20,274 nucleotides of DNA from Cellvibrionales bacterium UBA2618 (GCA_002339165.1 DDJS01000063.1:7063-27336), one strand, 5' to 3'; shown: positions 1-7,546, numbered from the stretch's first letter. The notes: generated by a model not told the origin, from the sequence alone. Numbers and translations are program-made.

Positions 1-56
1 TCGTTTGGTTAGTTTGGCTGATTTCAGCTTGGCTTATCAAATGACGCATGGCGCGC

Positions 57-1325
57 TCAGCCCGCGGTGGACAGCGCCTGATCAACATCGGCGATGATAT
101 CTTCAACGTGCTCAATTCCCACTGATAATCTAACAAGGTCTGCACTGACACCGGCGCGTTGCATCTCCTCTTCGTTGAGTTGGCGATGGGTGGTGCTGGC
201 GGGGTGGCAGGCGAGGCTTTTGGCGTCGCCAATATTGACCAGTCGTTTGATTAATTGCAGCGCATCAATAAATTTAGCACCGGCGCTCTCACCGCCGACG
301 ATACCAAAGCTAACGATTGACGAAGGTTTTCCTGATGTCACTTTCTGCGCTAGTTGGTAGTACTTGTCGCTGGCAAGACCGGCATAATTGACCCATGCGA
401 CCTGAGGATGGTTTTGAAGATAGGTGGCTACAGCGAGGGCGTTTTCGACGTGACGATCCATGCGAAGCGCCAACGTTTCTAGCCCCTGTAGAATCATGAA
501 GGCGTTAAACGGCGACAACGCAGCCCCCATGTTACGCAGCGGAACCACCCGAGCGCGACCGATAAAGGGCGCATCAAACGCGTCGGCATAGATCACGCCA
601 TGATAAGACGGGTCTGGGGTATTAAATTGAGGAAAGCGCGGATTGTCTTTCCAGACAAAAGTGCCAGAATCTACCAAGATACCGCCGATGGTGGTGCCGT
701 GACCGCCGATATATTTGGTCAAGGAGTGAATAATGATATCCGCGCCCTGTTCAAATGGGCGACACAAATAGGGGGTTGCAACGGTGTTGTCTACCACCAG
801 TGGAACGCCATGTCGGTGCGCCATGGTCGCCAATGCAGCGATATCTACTATATTGCCCGCGGGATTACCGATAGACTCGCAAAAAACCGCTTTTGTTTTT
901 TCGTCGATGAGCGCCTCGAGGGCATCAACATCGTCACCCGAGGCCATCCGCACCTGTATATCTTGTTGCGGCAGGGTATGGGCAAACAAGTTATAAGTGC
1001 CACCGTAGAGCTGGCTGACGCTGACAATGTTCTCGCCAGCGCGGCACAGAGTCTGAATCGAAGCGGTAATAGCGGCCATTCCAGATGCCATGCACAGCGC
1101 CGCTACGCCGCCCTCGGCCGCTGCGATGCGCTGCTCTAAAACATCGCAAGTCGGATTCATTATGCGCGAATAAATATTGCCTGGTTCGGCGAGATTAAAC
1201 AGGTCAGCACCATGCTGAGTATCGCGAAAGCTGTAGGACGTGGTTTGATAAATAGGCACAGCAACGGCATTGGTGGTGGGGTCGTCATTAAAACCTGCAT
1301 GGATGGCCTGTGTTTCAAATTTCAT
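57..1325 (-). CDS. metY: O-acetylhomoserine sulfhydrylase (MetY), PLP-dependent
   Basis: This 422-residue protein is a Cys/Met-metabolism PLP enzyme of fold type I. It most likely makes homocysteine (direct sulfhydrylation) from O-acetylhomoserine and sulfide in the cytoplasm. The N-terminus (FETQAIHAGF) and the YSRIMNPT stretch (residues 52-59, phosphate/substrate contacts from the partner subunit) are family hallmarks. The PLP lysine is K204 in SLTKYIGGHG, and VVDNT (177-181) carries the Asp that contacts the pyridine nitrogen. The length of about 420 residues fits MetY rather than the shorter MetB/MetC/MetZ (about 380-400). The ATG is preceded by AGGA about 10 nt upstream. It stands alone on the minus strand with no met neighbour visible. 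Upstream palindromes (separate entry) suggest regulation at the promoter. The exact sulfur substrate is family-based inference. Confidence 0.93.
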   Translation of the reverse strand: MKFETQAIHAGFNDDPTTNAVAVPIYQTTSYSFRDTQHGADLFNLAEPGNIYSRIMNPTCDVLEQRIAAAEGGVAALCMASGMAAITASIQTLCRAGENIVSVSQLYGGTYNLFAHTLPQQDIQVRMASGDDVDALEALIDEKTKAVFCESIGNPAGNIVDIAALATMAHRHGVPLVVDNTVATPYLCRPFEQGADIIIHSLTKYIGGHGTTIGGILVDSGTFVWKDNPRFPQFNTPDPSYHGVIYADAFDAPFIGRARVVPLRNMGAALSPFNAFMILQGLETLALRMDRHVENALAVATYLQNHPQVAWVNYAGLASDKYYQLAQKVTSGKPSSIVSFGIVGGESAGAKFIDALQLIKRLVNIGDAKSLACHPASTTHRQLNEEEMQRAGVSADLVRLSVGIEHVEDIIADVDQALSTAG

Positions 1326-1691
1326 GGTGATTCAATCCTAGTTGTCTTGGGGTAAATGTTTGGCTGTGTTGTTGTGCGAGATGCGCAGCCACCTCGCGCT
1401 AAATTGTGTCGCACCTGCGACAACTGACAGTGTCAGATTTTGTCTGATAAGAATTCACATTACAACGTTGCAGATGATCTATGTTATTCCATAGGCACAT
1501 AATGGCTACCCTCTAGCGACCATGCCTATATTTGCAACAGATCGTCGATCGCAGATTAGTTGTCGGTTGTCGATGCACTCGTGCCTCACTGTCGTGATGT
1601 GGCTGTAATGCTATCGGATACCGGTGTTGCTGATCCAAACCGTTTGGTAGGTTGCCACCATTATCATCCGGGTGATCAAATCATGCCACGA
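1326..1691. other. Intergenic region upstream of metY
   Basis: No gene is supported in these ~366 bases. The part nearest metY (1407-1470) holds a cluster of inverted repeats and a candidate promoter, described separately. The 1500-1690 part lies just beyond the end of the phosphorylase-like remnant. I read it in all three minus frames and found no continuation of that protein. A 61-codon plus-strand open frame (1560-1745) resembles nothing I recognise and has no ribosome-binding site, so it is not called. Confidence 0.6.
1407..1465 (-). promoter_or_regulatory. Candidate metY promoter with overlapping operator palindromes
   Basis: Three perfect inverted repeats lie within 41 bp: TGTCGCA-CC-TGCGACA at 1407-1422, CTGACA-G-TGTCAG at 1424-1436 and TCAGA-TTTTG-TCTGA at 1433-1447. 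On the minus strand a weak sigma70-like pair fits: -35 TTGTAA (1460-1465) and -10 CAAAAT (1437-1442), with a 17-bp spacer and 4/6 matches each. The TCAGA repeat would be centred on the -10. The CTGACA repeat would cover the transcription start. The TGTCGCA repeat would lie in the ~105-nt leader, where it could also form an RNA hairpin. This layout suits repression by a dimeric regulator. I do not recognise the operator as MetJ (AGACGTCT) or MetR (TGAA-N5-TTCA). Confidence 0.4.
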
Positions 1692-1952
1692 CTAGTTGCT
1701 GAGAAATTTTTTCAGTGTTTGCAGCGGTTTTTCGTGGCTTTTTAAAAGACTGTCGCCATACATAATTAGCACGCTGTCTACCTGATTCCAATAATTGTGG
1801 CTCGGTTTGTGGTATTTCAGCGAGGGGACATACAGGGTCGATACTAATTGCTCGCTAAGTTCGAGTAGCTCGGGTCGGTCCAATTGCATGTAGATTGACG
1901 TCAAGTAGTCTACGAGATAATCGCTCAGAGTTTTTGCTGCGGGTGCGATCAC
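1692..1952 (-). pseudogene. N-terminal remnant of a GH13 sugar phosphorylase
   Basis: This 86-codon minus-strand frame opens with GTG at 1950-1952. Its second half (WNQVDSVLIMYGDSL, then KPLQTLKKFL) resembles the N-terminal strand of GH13 subfamily 18 phosphorylases (sucrose or glucosylglycerate phosphorylase), where a 'lItYgdsi...KPLqtLh.FL' segment starts the barrel. The first half (DYLVDYLTSIY...ELLELSEQLVS) fits the helical leader of the glucosylglycerate-type members. Full proteins have about 480-590 residues. Here the frame stops right after this segment, and no frame downstream shows the expected 'LPFFPYSSDDGF' barrel motif. I therefore read it as a truncated, presumably non-functional gene relic. 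There is no ATG, no convincing ribosome-binding site and no partner gene. Identification rests on pattern memory over about 40 residues. A small unrelated hypothetical protein is the alternative. Confidence 0.5.
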
Positions 1953-2322
1953 GGCGTCAGCCGCCGAAGTTTTTGTAATCGGCGTCGACGGTTATCCCGT
2001 GCGCTAAAGAGATTACTTACCGATTTTCGGAGTAGGTATGGTGATCGAATAAACTTCCATCGAGATCGGAAAAAAAATGAGTCTGCGGTGCGTCGAACCG
2101 GTGAGCTGGATTTTTATATTAATAGGTCTCTCCGCCAATGCCTGATACGTTGTGTTAACTCTGTGCCACAGCCTTTGCGCACCTTTTTGGTGCGGCCGGC
2201 CTCAATCGGGTACTCCAAATCGGGTACACAGTCATGTTCTTACATTCTAAGAGCTGATTGATTTGGGACTGGCATTGAAGTGCTGACCAACCTGTTAAAT
2301 ATTTGTTTACACTTGGGCATTA

Positions 2323-2352
2323 TTCATGCCAACTCTATTTATGCCAACTCTG
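2323..2352. repeat. Two-copy 15-bp tandem repeat
   Basis: The units at 2323-2337 and 2338-2352 share the core ATGCCAACTCT and differ at single bases outside it (TTC versus TTT before the core, A versus G after it). This is a simple recent duplication in non-coding DNA, about 170 bp upstream of the acyl-CoA synthetase start. A 15-bp period is one and a half helical turns, so it is not an obvious tandem regulator site. Confidence 0.6.
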
Positions 2353-2473
2353 CATGTTGTTGTATACCGGCATTCTAAATAGGTGCTCGCACGCTCATAC
2401 GCATTAATAATAGAAACTGCAATGTGTCGGTTTGGTGAAATATGACTTGGGTGGTTTTAACCGCAAACAAATT

Positions 2474-2486
2474 GTGACAAAGTCAC
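2474..2486. promoter_or_regulatory. Operator-like palindrome upstream of acyl-CoA synthetase
   Basis: GTGAC-AAA-GTCAC is a perfect 5+3+5 inverted repeat ending 35 bp before the ATG of the downstream synthetase. The half-site GTGACC recurs at 2501-2506, just before the ribosome-binding site GGGAGA (2507-2512). A repressor or activator of the acyl-CoA synthetase could bind here. The half-site differs from what I recall of FadR and PsrA operators, so the regulator is unknown. Confidence 0.35.
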
Positions 2487-2521
2487 CAGACTAAAAAAAA
2501 GTGACCGGGAGATAATTACAA

Positions 2522-4057
2522 ATGAGCACTTCGTTAGCGGTAGACATCGGGTTGGGGCAATTGATTTTAAAGCGAGCCGAGCTGACCCCGGGTCACCGAG
2601 CGGTTACGTTTGAAGGGCATACTCGGACGTTCTTTGAAATGGCTGAGCGGGTTCGCAGGATTGCCTCTGTGCTCAAGCAAGGAGGCGTCTGTCGCGGCGA
2701 TAGGGTCGGTTATATAGGGCTCAATCATCCAGTTTTCCTCGAACTCTTATACGCCTGTGGTTGTCTTGGGGCAATTTTTGTCCCTTTAAACTTCCGTTTG
2801 ACCGGGCCCGAAGCGTGTTTTATCGCCAATGACGCGGGCATTCATACCCTGCTGGCCGACGATGCTCTGAGACCGCTTGTCGATCAAACGAGGAGTGACC
2901 TGTGCTGCCGACGTTACCTTTCAATCGAGAGCGCCGGCGAACAGTGGCAGTCGTTGGAGCCATTGTTGCAGGTGGCTATTCCGGTGGTGGGCAGTGAACG
3001 AGTGGCAGCCGATGATGTTGCGTTAATTATGTATACGTCTGGCACTACAGGGCTTCCCAAGGGAGCCATGTTGACCCATGGCAATATTTTTTGGAACAGT
3101 GTCAATACGGCGTTTGGCGAGGATAGCATGTCGGGGACGACCCTGACCTGTGCGCCATTATTTCATATAGGTGGTTTAAACGTGACCACGCTGCTGTCGC
3201 TAGCGAGGGGTATTGAAGTCATATTGCACCGTAGCTTTGATCCTGGTTTGGTCCTGGCGGACATACAACGATATAACGTATGCACTATGTTCGGTGCGCC
3301 GACGATGTATTTGATGATGGCGCAACACGAGAGATTTAACACCACAGATTTGAGTAGTATTGATACTGTTATCGTCGGTGGAGCGCCGGTCCCTGTGCCT
3401 TTGATCGAAATCTATGGTGAGCGCGGCGTGACCTTTTGCCAGGGTTATGGCCTGACCGAAACCGCACCTTTCGCCAGTATATTATCGGCAGATTTGGCAA
3501 TCAGTAAGATTGGCTCTGCGGGTTGTCCGCCGCTGTTTACCGATGTGAGAATCGTCGATGCCAACAATCAACCGTTGCCACACGGCGAACGCGGAGAAGT
3601 CTGTATCAAGGGGCCCAACGTGATGAAGGGTTATTGGAATCGAGCAGAAGCAACCGCCGAAGCGATCGATCCGATGGGATGGTTCCACAGTGGCGACATT
3701 GGTTATTTTGACGACGACGGTTTCTTGTTTTTATGCGATCGACTCAAGGATATGATCATCACCGGTGGTGAGAATGTCTATCCCGCCGAGATTGAAAGCG
3801 TGCTCTATGCGCACAGCGCGATCATCGAGGTGGCGGTGATTGGCGTGCCCGATGAAAAGTGGGGTGAGGCGCTAGCCGCCGTTGTGGTATTAGCTCCCGA
3901 GAGCCATTTAGATCTGCAACAATTGCGCGATTTTGCAGAACAAAAATTGGCTCGCTATAAATTGCCGACCCAATTGCACGAAGTTAAAATGCTACCGCGA
4001 AATCCGGCGGGTAAGGTGCAAAAATTCATTATTAAAGAACAGCTTATGCAAGCCTAG
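2522..4057 (+). CDS. AMP-forming acyl-CoA synthetase
   Basis: This 511-residue ANL-superfamily enzyme activates a carboxylic acid with ATP and CoA via an acyl-adenylate, in the cytoplasm or at the membrane face. Motifs in order: P-loop YTSGTTGLPK (171-180), adenine-binding GYGLTETAP (308-316), GWFHSGD (386-392), the hinge and C-domain stretch starting DRLKDMIITGGENVYPAEIE (406-425), and the adenylation Lys in NPAGKVQK (K498). The length and the GLNV-type substrate region fit the medium/long-chain FadD/FadK-like group. The actual acid is unknown. The start ATG has GGGAGA 9 nt upstream, and MSTSL aligns with family N-termini. It is monocistronic and convergent with imuB (18 bp between stops). 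It could feed the branched-acyl-CoA module further right, in the role of AtuH, but it is separated from it by imuAB, so this is inference. Confidence 0.9.
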   Translation: MSTSLAVDIGLGQLILKRAELTPGHRAVTFEGHTRTFFEMAERVRRIASVLKQGGVCRGDRVGYIGLNHPVFLELLYACGCLGAIFVPLNFRLTGPEACFIANDAGIHTLLADDALRPLVDQTRSDLCCRRYLSIESAGEQWQSLEPLLQVAIPVVGSERVAADDVALIMYTSGTTGLPKGAMLTHGNIFWNSVNTAFGEDSMSGTTLTCAPLFHIGGLNVTTLLSLARGIEVILHRSFDPGLVLADIQRYNVCTMFGAPTMYLMMAQHERFNTTDLSSIDTVIVGGAPVPVPLIEIYGERGVTFCQGYGLTETAPFASILSADLAISKIGSAGCPPLFTDVRIVDANNQPLPHGERGEVCIKGPNVMKGYWNRAEATAEAIDPMGWFHSGDIGYFDDDGFLFLCDRLKDMIITGGENVYPAEIESVLYAHSAIIEVAVIGVPDEKWGEALAAVVVLAPESHLDLQQLRDFAEQKLARYKLPTQLHEVKMLPRNPAGKVQKFIIKEQLMQA

Positions 4058-4075
4058 AGCGGTTTTTTGGCGCGC

Positions 4076-5596
4076 TTATGAAAATAATCCTTGGACAAAC
4101 CAGCGTTGGCTATTTTGTTCCCAAAATAACCAATAGCGTACCCCCTGTGGGTCGTGTGCTAGGTAATAGTCGCGCTGTTGTTCGCTGTGCCACCAATTAT
4201 CGCACAGTCGCTCGGGACCACTGAGAAGGGTTAGGGGTTGGCGCCAAAAGGGCTGTCGGCGGTTTGCCGACAGCGCAATGGGGTGTTTCATCAACCATAG
4301 CGGTTGGTGTGACAGTGGTTGATGTGACAGTGATTGCGCGACAATTGGTGGCTTTGCGGGAGCCAACCCTGCGGTTGAATTGGCGTGCTCGGGTAAGTGT
4401 TCTGCGAGCATGTAAGGTCGGGTCAACGCATCGCTACCCAATTTGGCGGTCAATTGATCGAGTAGTTGGTTTTTATCGACCTGCTGTTTGTCACTGAAAA
4501 AATCTAAGTTGCCCTCAGGAGCGGCGATAAACTGATCGCTGTACAAGCCGATTGATTCTATGCTGGGCGCCAGTTGCAGACGTTCCAGTTGCAGGCGACT
4601 GAGGGTAAAAAAACTCATGTAGTTATTGTTGCCCGAGGAAAGTTGCACGCGCATCGACTGTGGCTCACCCATCAATGGCGAAAATAGCCAATCTATTTGC
4701 CGGCAGTGAGAATGATGCGCGCCAAGATAGTCGCAAAAACGTTGCAGTAAATCTTTCATCGGCGCATACAGGGCCTCTTTAGAATAGAGGCCATCTGCAC
4801 GCTGTAAGGTGTCGCTAAAGTACTCGGCGGGGGTGTAAAGGGTGTGAGGCGTGGTCACAGCGCCGGTTAATTGATCGATTTGGGTAATTAATTGAGCGCC
4901 AAAACGGCGACTTAGGGAGCTGCGTGGCAGCGCCAATAAATCCCCCAAAGTAGGGAGATTTAATTCTTCAAAACTACGTTTTTGCGACTCCTTAATGGCC
5001 AGTTTTACTGCGGGAATAGCGTGCAGTTGTCTGGTCATCTGCTGACTATCTGGAATGTCGCTGTGAAAATCATCATCATAGGTCAAGCGCGCGGCTTGTA
5101 GGCTGGGGCCGATGCCACTGATCACCCGGTTACAACGTCTTTGTATCCGTGTCTGGAGTCGTTGCAGTAGGGTGACATAATCGCCATAGAGCTGTTCGCA
5201 GCGCGACAATTCTAGACCAATACCCTGTTGCTTATAAATCACAATGGTGGGGCTAAAGCTGTAACTAATCAGCGCCAATTGTTGTAAATAGTACGTTTCT
5301 TGAGATAGTTTCCGAGGCTCAACATGCAGTTGCGGGCACAGCGCCAATGCCGTGGAGAGCGACATGTGTACGTCGACCCCATAATGCTGTGCTGCCTTGT
5401 TGCAACAATAAATGCGTTGTAGTTGCCGAGATTGAATGACAATCGCGTAGGGCTCTTGCGTTATTTGCTCGGTGGACTGGTTAAACTGGGCATCCAGAGC
5501 GAGTTGAGGGAAACTCAAATAGAGCCAAATTTGGGCGGTTTTGGCCGGTTGCTGTTGCCGATGAGTTCTATATCTCGGTTTAGATATACTGGACAT
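4076..5596 (-). CDS. imuB: ImuB, inactive Y-family polymerase-like SOS mutagenesis protein
   Basis: This 506-residue protein belongs to the ImuB branch of Y-family polymerases, an adaptor that links the mutasome (ImuA, ImuB, ImuC/DnaE2) to the beta clamp during translesion synthesis. The N-terminus WLYLSFPQLALDAQF (24-38) replaces the metal-binding 'DmDaFya' of active Y-polymerases, as expected for ImuB. The helix-hairpin-helix-like stretch LNLPTLGDLLALPRSSLSRRFG follows near the middle. The C-terminal ImuB-specific domain is seen as QPLWLMKHPIAL, LLSGPERL, WW, RDYYLAHDPQGVRYWLFWE and WFVQGLFS. It starts 1 nt after the imuA stop (TGA-T-ATG), so it is translationally coupled and SOS-controlled through imuA. 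A 15-bp in-frame duplication (SHQPL twice) lies just before the C-terminal domain. No dnaE2 follows. Confidence 0.93.
   Translation of the reverse strand: MSSISKPRYRTHRQQQPAKTAQIWLYLSFPQLALDAQFNQSTEQITQEPYAIVIQSRQLQRIYCCNKAAQHYGVDVHMSLSTALALCPQLHVEPRKLSQETYYLQQLALISYSFSPTIVIYKQQGIGLELSRCEQLYGDYVTLLQRLQTRIQRRCNRVISGIGPSLQAARLTYDDDFHSDIPDSQQMTRQLHAIPAVKLAIKESQKRSFEELNLPTLGDLLALPRSSLSRRFGAQLITQIDQLTGAVTTPHTLYTPAEYFSDTLQRADGLYSKEALYAPMKDLLQRFCDYLGAHHSHCRQIDWLFSPLMGEPQSMRVQLSSGNNNYMSFFTLSRLQLERLQLAPSIESIGLYSDQFIAAPEGNLDFFSDKQQVDKNQLLDQLTAKLGSDALTRPYMLAEHLPEHANSTAGLAPAKPPIVAQSLSHQPLSHQPLWLMKHPIALSANRRQPFWRQPLTLLSGPERLCDNWWHSEQQRDYYLAHDPQGVRYWLFWEQNSQRWFVQGLFS
4302..4331. repeat. In-frame 15-bp duplication within imuB
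   Basis: Two adjacent 15-bp units (4302-4316 and 4317-4331, differing at one base, GGTTGGTG versus GGTTGATG) encode a doubled SHQPL pentapeptide in ImuB. It sits in the linker immediately before the conserved C-terminal PLWL segment. The frame is kept, so the protein is probably tolerant of it. It looks like a slippage-type expansion. Confidence 0.75.
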
Positions 5597-5597
5597 A

Positions 5598-6347
5598 TCA
5601 GGTGTTTAGCGTCTGGTCGATATTTTCATACCGTCCGTAAATGCTAGTGCTTTGATCCTCTGGGTAGCAGATAGGTACGTTCAGTTGATTCAGAGGCGTG
5701 CGTTCGCTCTCGAGTAGCGAGGATTTTATTTGCACGCGTGAGTCCGCTATGGCGCCACTGAATTTATGCACCCTAATATCTAGTTGGTGTAGTGCATGGC
5801 TGTGTATTTCTAGGCGCAAAGGTGAGGGCGAGGCCGAGGATAGACTTTCGGGGCGATTGAATAAAAAGGCGCTCTGCTGGCTGTCGACGGCGGCCAATTG
5901 TAATTTTCGTAAATTGCTATAGCTGAGTTTGTAGTGATTCGGCCAGGCCAACAGTAGAGCGCCGTTACGAATACTCAATTCTGCAGCCCATAGCCAGTCA
6001 CGCTGCCATTGACTACGTACGACAACTAAATTTTCAAGCGCGATATTAGCACTGACCCAGGAGGGTGCATGGGGTTGATAAGGGGGGTCTAGGAGAATGC
6101 AGAGCTCACCAGCCTGAGTATGCTTTTCTAGCGTGGGTAGCAATAAGCTCAATTCACCAATCCCTTGGTGATGACAGGCTAATTCAATCAACGCTGTTTT
6201 TGGCCAGCCACCGAGCAACAGTGCGTCTAGCTCAGTATGGCCGGTTGGGCGAACTCTACGCGATACCGCGCGATCATAACCACGCCATATGTCGCGACGC
6301 GATAGCAAGTTTGTGAGCGCTGTAGGAGATTGAATAACCGGTTTCAT
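5598..6347 (-). CDS. imuA: ImuA, RecA-like SOS mutagenesis protein
   Basis: This 249-residue ImuA (SulA/RecA-like) is the third mutasome component and, with ImuB and a DnaE2-type polymerase, supports damage-induced mutagenesis. The family start is seen in LLSRRDIWRGYD, followed by TGHTELDALLLGGWPKTALIEL, which mirrors the RecA core entry. The Walker A position reads CHHQGIGELSLLLP and lacks the GKT lysine-threonine, as is usual for ImuA. LAWPNHYKLSYSNLRKLQLAA matches the later RecA-fold strands. It is divergent from the AraC-type regulator and co-directional with imuB. The ATG at 6345-6347 lies 1 bp from a LexA box, which leaves no space for a Shine-Dalgarno sequence. The N-terminus matches family members from this Met, so I keep it and infer a leaderless or near-leaderless transcript. 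Confidence 0.9.
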   Translation of the reverse strand: MKPVIQSPTALTNLLSRRDIWRGYDRAVSRRVRPTGHTELDALLLGGWPKTALIELACHHQGIGELSLLLPTLEKHTQAGELCILLDPPYQPHAPSWVSANIALENLVVVRSQWQRDWLWAAELSIRNGALLLAWPNHYKLSYSNLRKLQLAAVDSQQSAFLFNRPESLSSASPSPLRLEIHSHALHQLDIRVHKFSGAIADSRVQIKSSLLESERTPLNQLNVPICYPEDQSTSIYGRYENIDQTLNT

Positions 6348-6348
6348 A

Positions 6349-6368
6349 TACTGTTAATATATACAGTA
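6349..6368 (-). promoter_or_regulatory. LexA-binding site (SOS box) of imuA-imuB
   Basis: TACTGTTAATATATACAGTA fits the gammaproteobacterial consensus TACTG(TA)5CAGTA, with CTG and CAG exactly 10 bases apart and both flanking TA pairs present. It overlaps the predicted -10 element and ends one base before the imuA start codon, so LexA would block RNA polymerase. It is 140 bp from the divergent AraC-type gene and may not affect it. Confidence 0.9.
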
Positions 6369-6384
6369 TTTAATAAAAAGTCAT
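6356..6384 (-). promoter_or_regulatory. Predicted imuA promoter inside the SOS box
   Basis: On the minus strand the -10 TATATT (6356-6361) and -35 ATGACT (6379-6384, 4/6 match) are separated by 17 bp. Only 8 bases lie between the -10 and the imuA ATG, so transcription would start within about 0-3 bases of the start codon. Alternative hexamers in this AT-rich stretch (TATATA, TACTGT) would move the start by only a few bases. Confidence 0.45.
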
Positions 6385-6508
6385 ATCTATTTACGGTTCT
6401 TTTTAATTGGCATGAGCGACATTGAGGTGACAAAAAATAGGCTACATGGATCAAACGTTACGCAGATGCTAAACTGAGTTTGACCCGTTTAGCGCTGCGA
6501 AGATCGGT

Positions 6509-7546
6509 ATGGCAAAAACACTCGTTGCGGAGCAACGTATCAATCCCACTTGGACCATCTACGCGGCGCCCTTGATCGCCATTTTACAGACGGCAGAACA
6601 AATGGGTATTCAGCAGGCGGCACTTCTCGACAATCTCTCGTTCAGGGCAGAAGACCTTAATGTTCCCGACCGACGATTTCCAGTAACGGATTATTTTAAA
6701 CTCTACCAAGCCGTTTATGACATCAGTGGCGATGCCGATATTGGTTTGGCCGTGGGTCGGATTAGTTTCCTAAAAGGCATGAATTTACAGCTCTATATGG
6801 CAACGGTATCGAGGCAATTTAGGGATTATTTAAACTTAATTCCAAGTGTTATCAAACTACGCGGCGATATTGGCCAAGTCGGCGCCTATAGGAACGCTGA
6901 CTTGATTGAACTACGCTGGGAACCTCTACTTTTAGATACCGCTAGAAAACGCTTCTACAGCGATGAAATATTGGCCGCCTCGGCAGCGATCATCAATTCT
7001 CTATGTGTCTTGCCGGTGCCGACTGTCAATGCGCAATTCACCTACCCAGAGCCGCTGGATACGAGGCAATTGGAGGCGATCTTTGGGTCTGATTTGGCGT
7101 TCGACCAGCCCTGTAGTAGTTTGACTTTTAATGCTGAGGCGCTCAATTATCCCCTATTGCAACAAGACTACTATCACCAGGGGTCCGACCTGAAACAGCC
7201 ATTTCGCGACTTTTTTGGCAATGACGATCCAAGCGATCAGTTACTACTCAATTTAAAGCAATCGATACTGCAATATTTGCCCGAGGGCGAGGTAACTATC
7301 GATAAATTGGCGAGTAAATTACACGTCTCGCGACGCACGCTACAGCGCCGGCTATCGGATCGAGGGACGAGTTTTTTACATATTTTACAGGAGGTGCGCT
7401 CGCGCGTTGCGTTGCGTTATCTCTCCGACGATCGCTTGGGTATTACCGAGATCGCCTTTTTACTTGGCTATGCGGATCAAGGCTCGTTTTCCAGCGCATT
7501 TAAAAGTTGGCATGGCGTGTCACCGCGAGACTATCGCCGCGGTTGA
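6509..7546 (+). CDS. AraC-family transcriptional regulator (arabinose-binding-like N-domain)
   Basis: This 345-residue regulator has an N-terminal ligand-sensing domain of the OruR/MmsR-like arabinose-binding type (roughly residues 20-210) and a C-terminal AraC/XylS DNA-binding domain (about 260-345). The two helix-turn-helix units are IDKLASKLHVSRRTLQRRL and ITEIAFLLGYADQGSFSSAFKSWHGVSPRDYRRG, the latter matching the AraC signature. It lies 140 bp upstream of two acyl-CoA dehydrogenases in the same direction and divergent from imuA. It is therefore the natural candidate to activate the acyl-CoA genes to its right in response to a pathway acid or CoA ester; this is inference. The start ATG lacks a strong ribosome-binding site (GAAGA about 9 nt upstream), so a nearby start is possible. 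Confidence 0.9.
   Translation: MAKTLVAEQRINPTWTIYAAPLIAILQTAEQMGIQQAALLDNLSFRAEDLNVPDRRFPVTDYFKLYQAVYDISGDADIGLAVGRISFLKGMNLQLYMATVSRQFRDYLNLIPSVIKLRGDIGQVGAYRNADLIELRWEPLLLDTARKRFYSDEILAASAAIINSLCVLPVPTVNAQFTYPEPLDTRQLEAIFGSDLAFDQPCSSLTFNAEALNYPLLQQDYYHQGSDLKQPFRDFFGNDDPSDQLLLNLKQSILQYLPEGEVTIDKLASKLHVSRRTLQRRLSDRGTSFLHILQEVRSRVALRYLSDDRLGITEIAFLLGYADQGSFSSAFKSWHGVSPRDYRRG

Larger units (their letters stand above)
1953..2521. other. Intergenic region upstream of the acyl-CoA synthetase gene
   Basis: About 570 bases without a supported gene. Visible structure: a 6-bp hairpin CGCACC-TTTTT-GGTGCG (2178-2194), a 14-bp-period direct repeat of AATCGGGTAC (2204-2213 and 2218-2227), a 15-bp-period direct repeat of ATGCCAACTCT (2326-2336 and 2341-2351), and an operator-like palindrome near the downstream gene (2474-2486). 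The in-frame upstream extension of the phosphorylase remnant hits TAA at about 1994-1996. The stretch looks like decayed intergenic DNA with small duplications. Confidence 0.5.

Noticed and set aside
600..1139. Plus-strand open frame of 179 codons opposite metY
   Set aside because: It lies wholly antisense to a well-supported metY, has no ribosome-binding site and no family resemblance.
1326..1470. SAM or cobalamin riboswitch ahead of metY
   Set aside because: The visible repeats are simple DNA-type palindromes; I could not find the conserved riboswitch core elements.
2204..2352. CRISPR-like or iteron array from the 14- and 15-bp direct repeats
   Set aside because: Only two copies of each, unrelated to one another, without spacers or a replication or cas gene nearby.
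4058..4075. Bidirectional terminator between the acyl-CoA synthetase and imuB stops
   Set aside because: Only an 18-bp gap with an AGCG...CGCT match and a T-run in the loop rather than after the stem.
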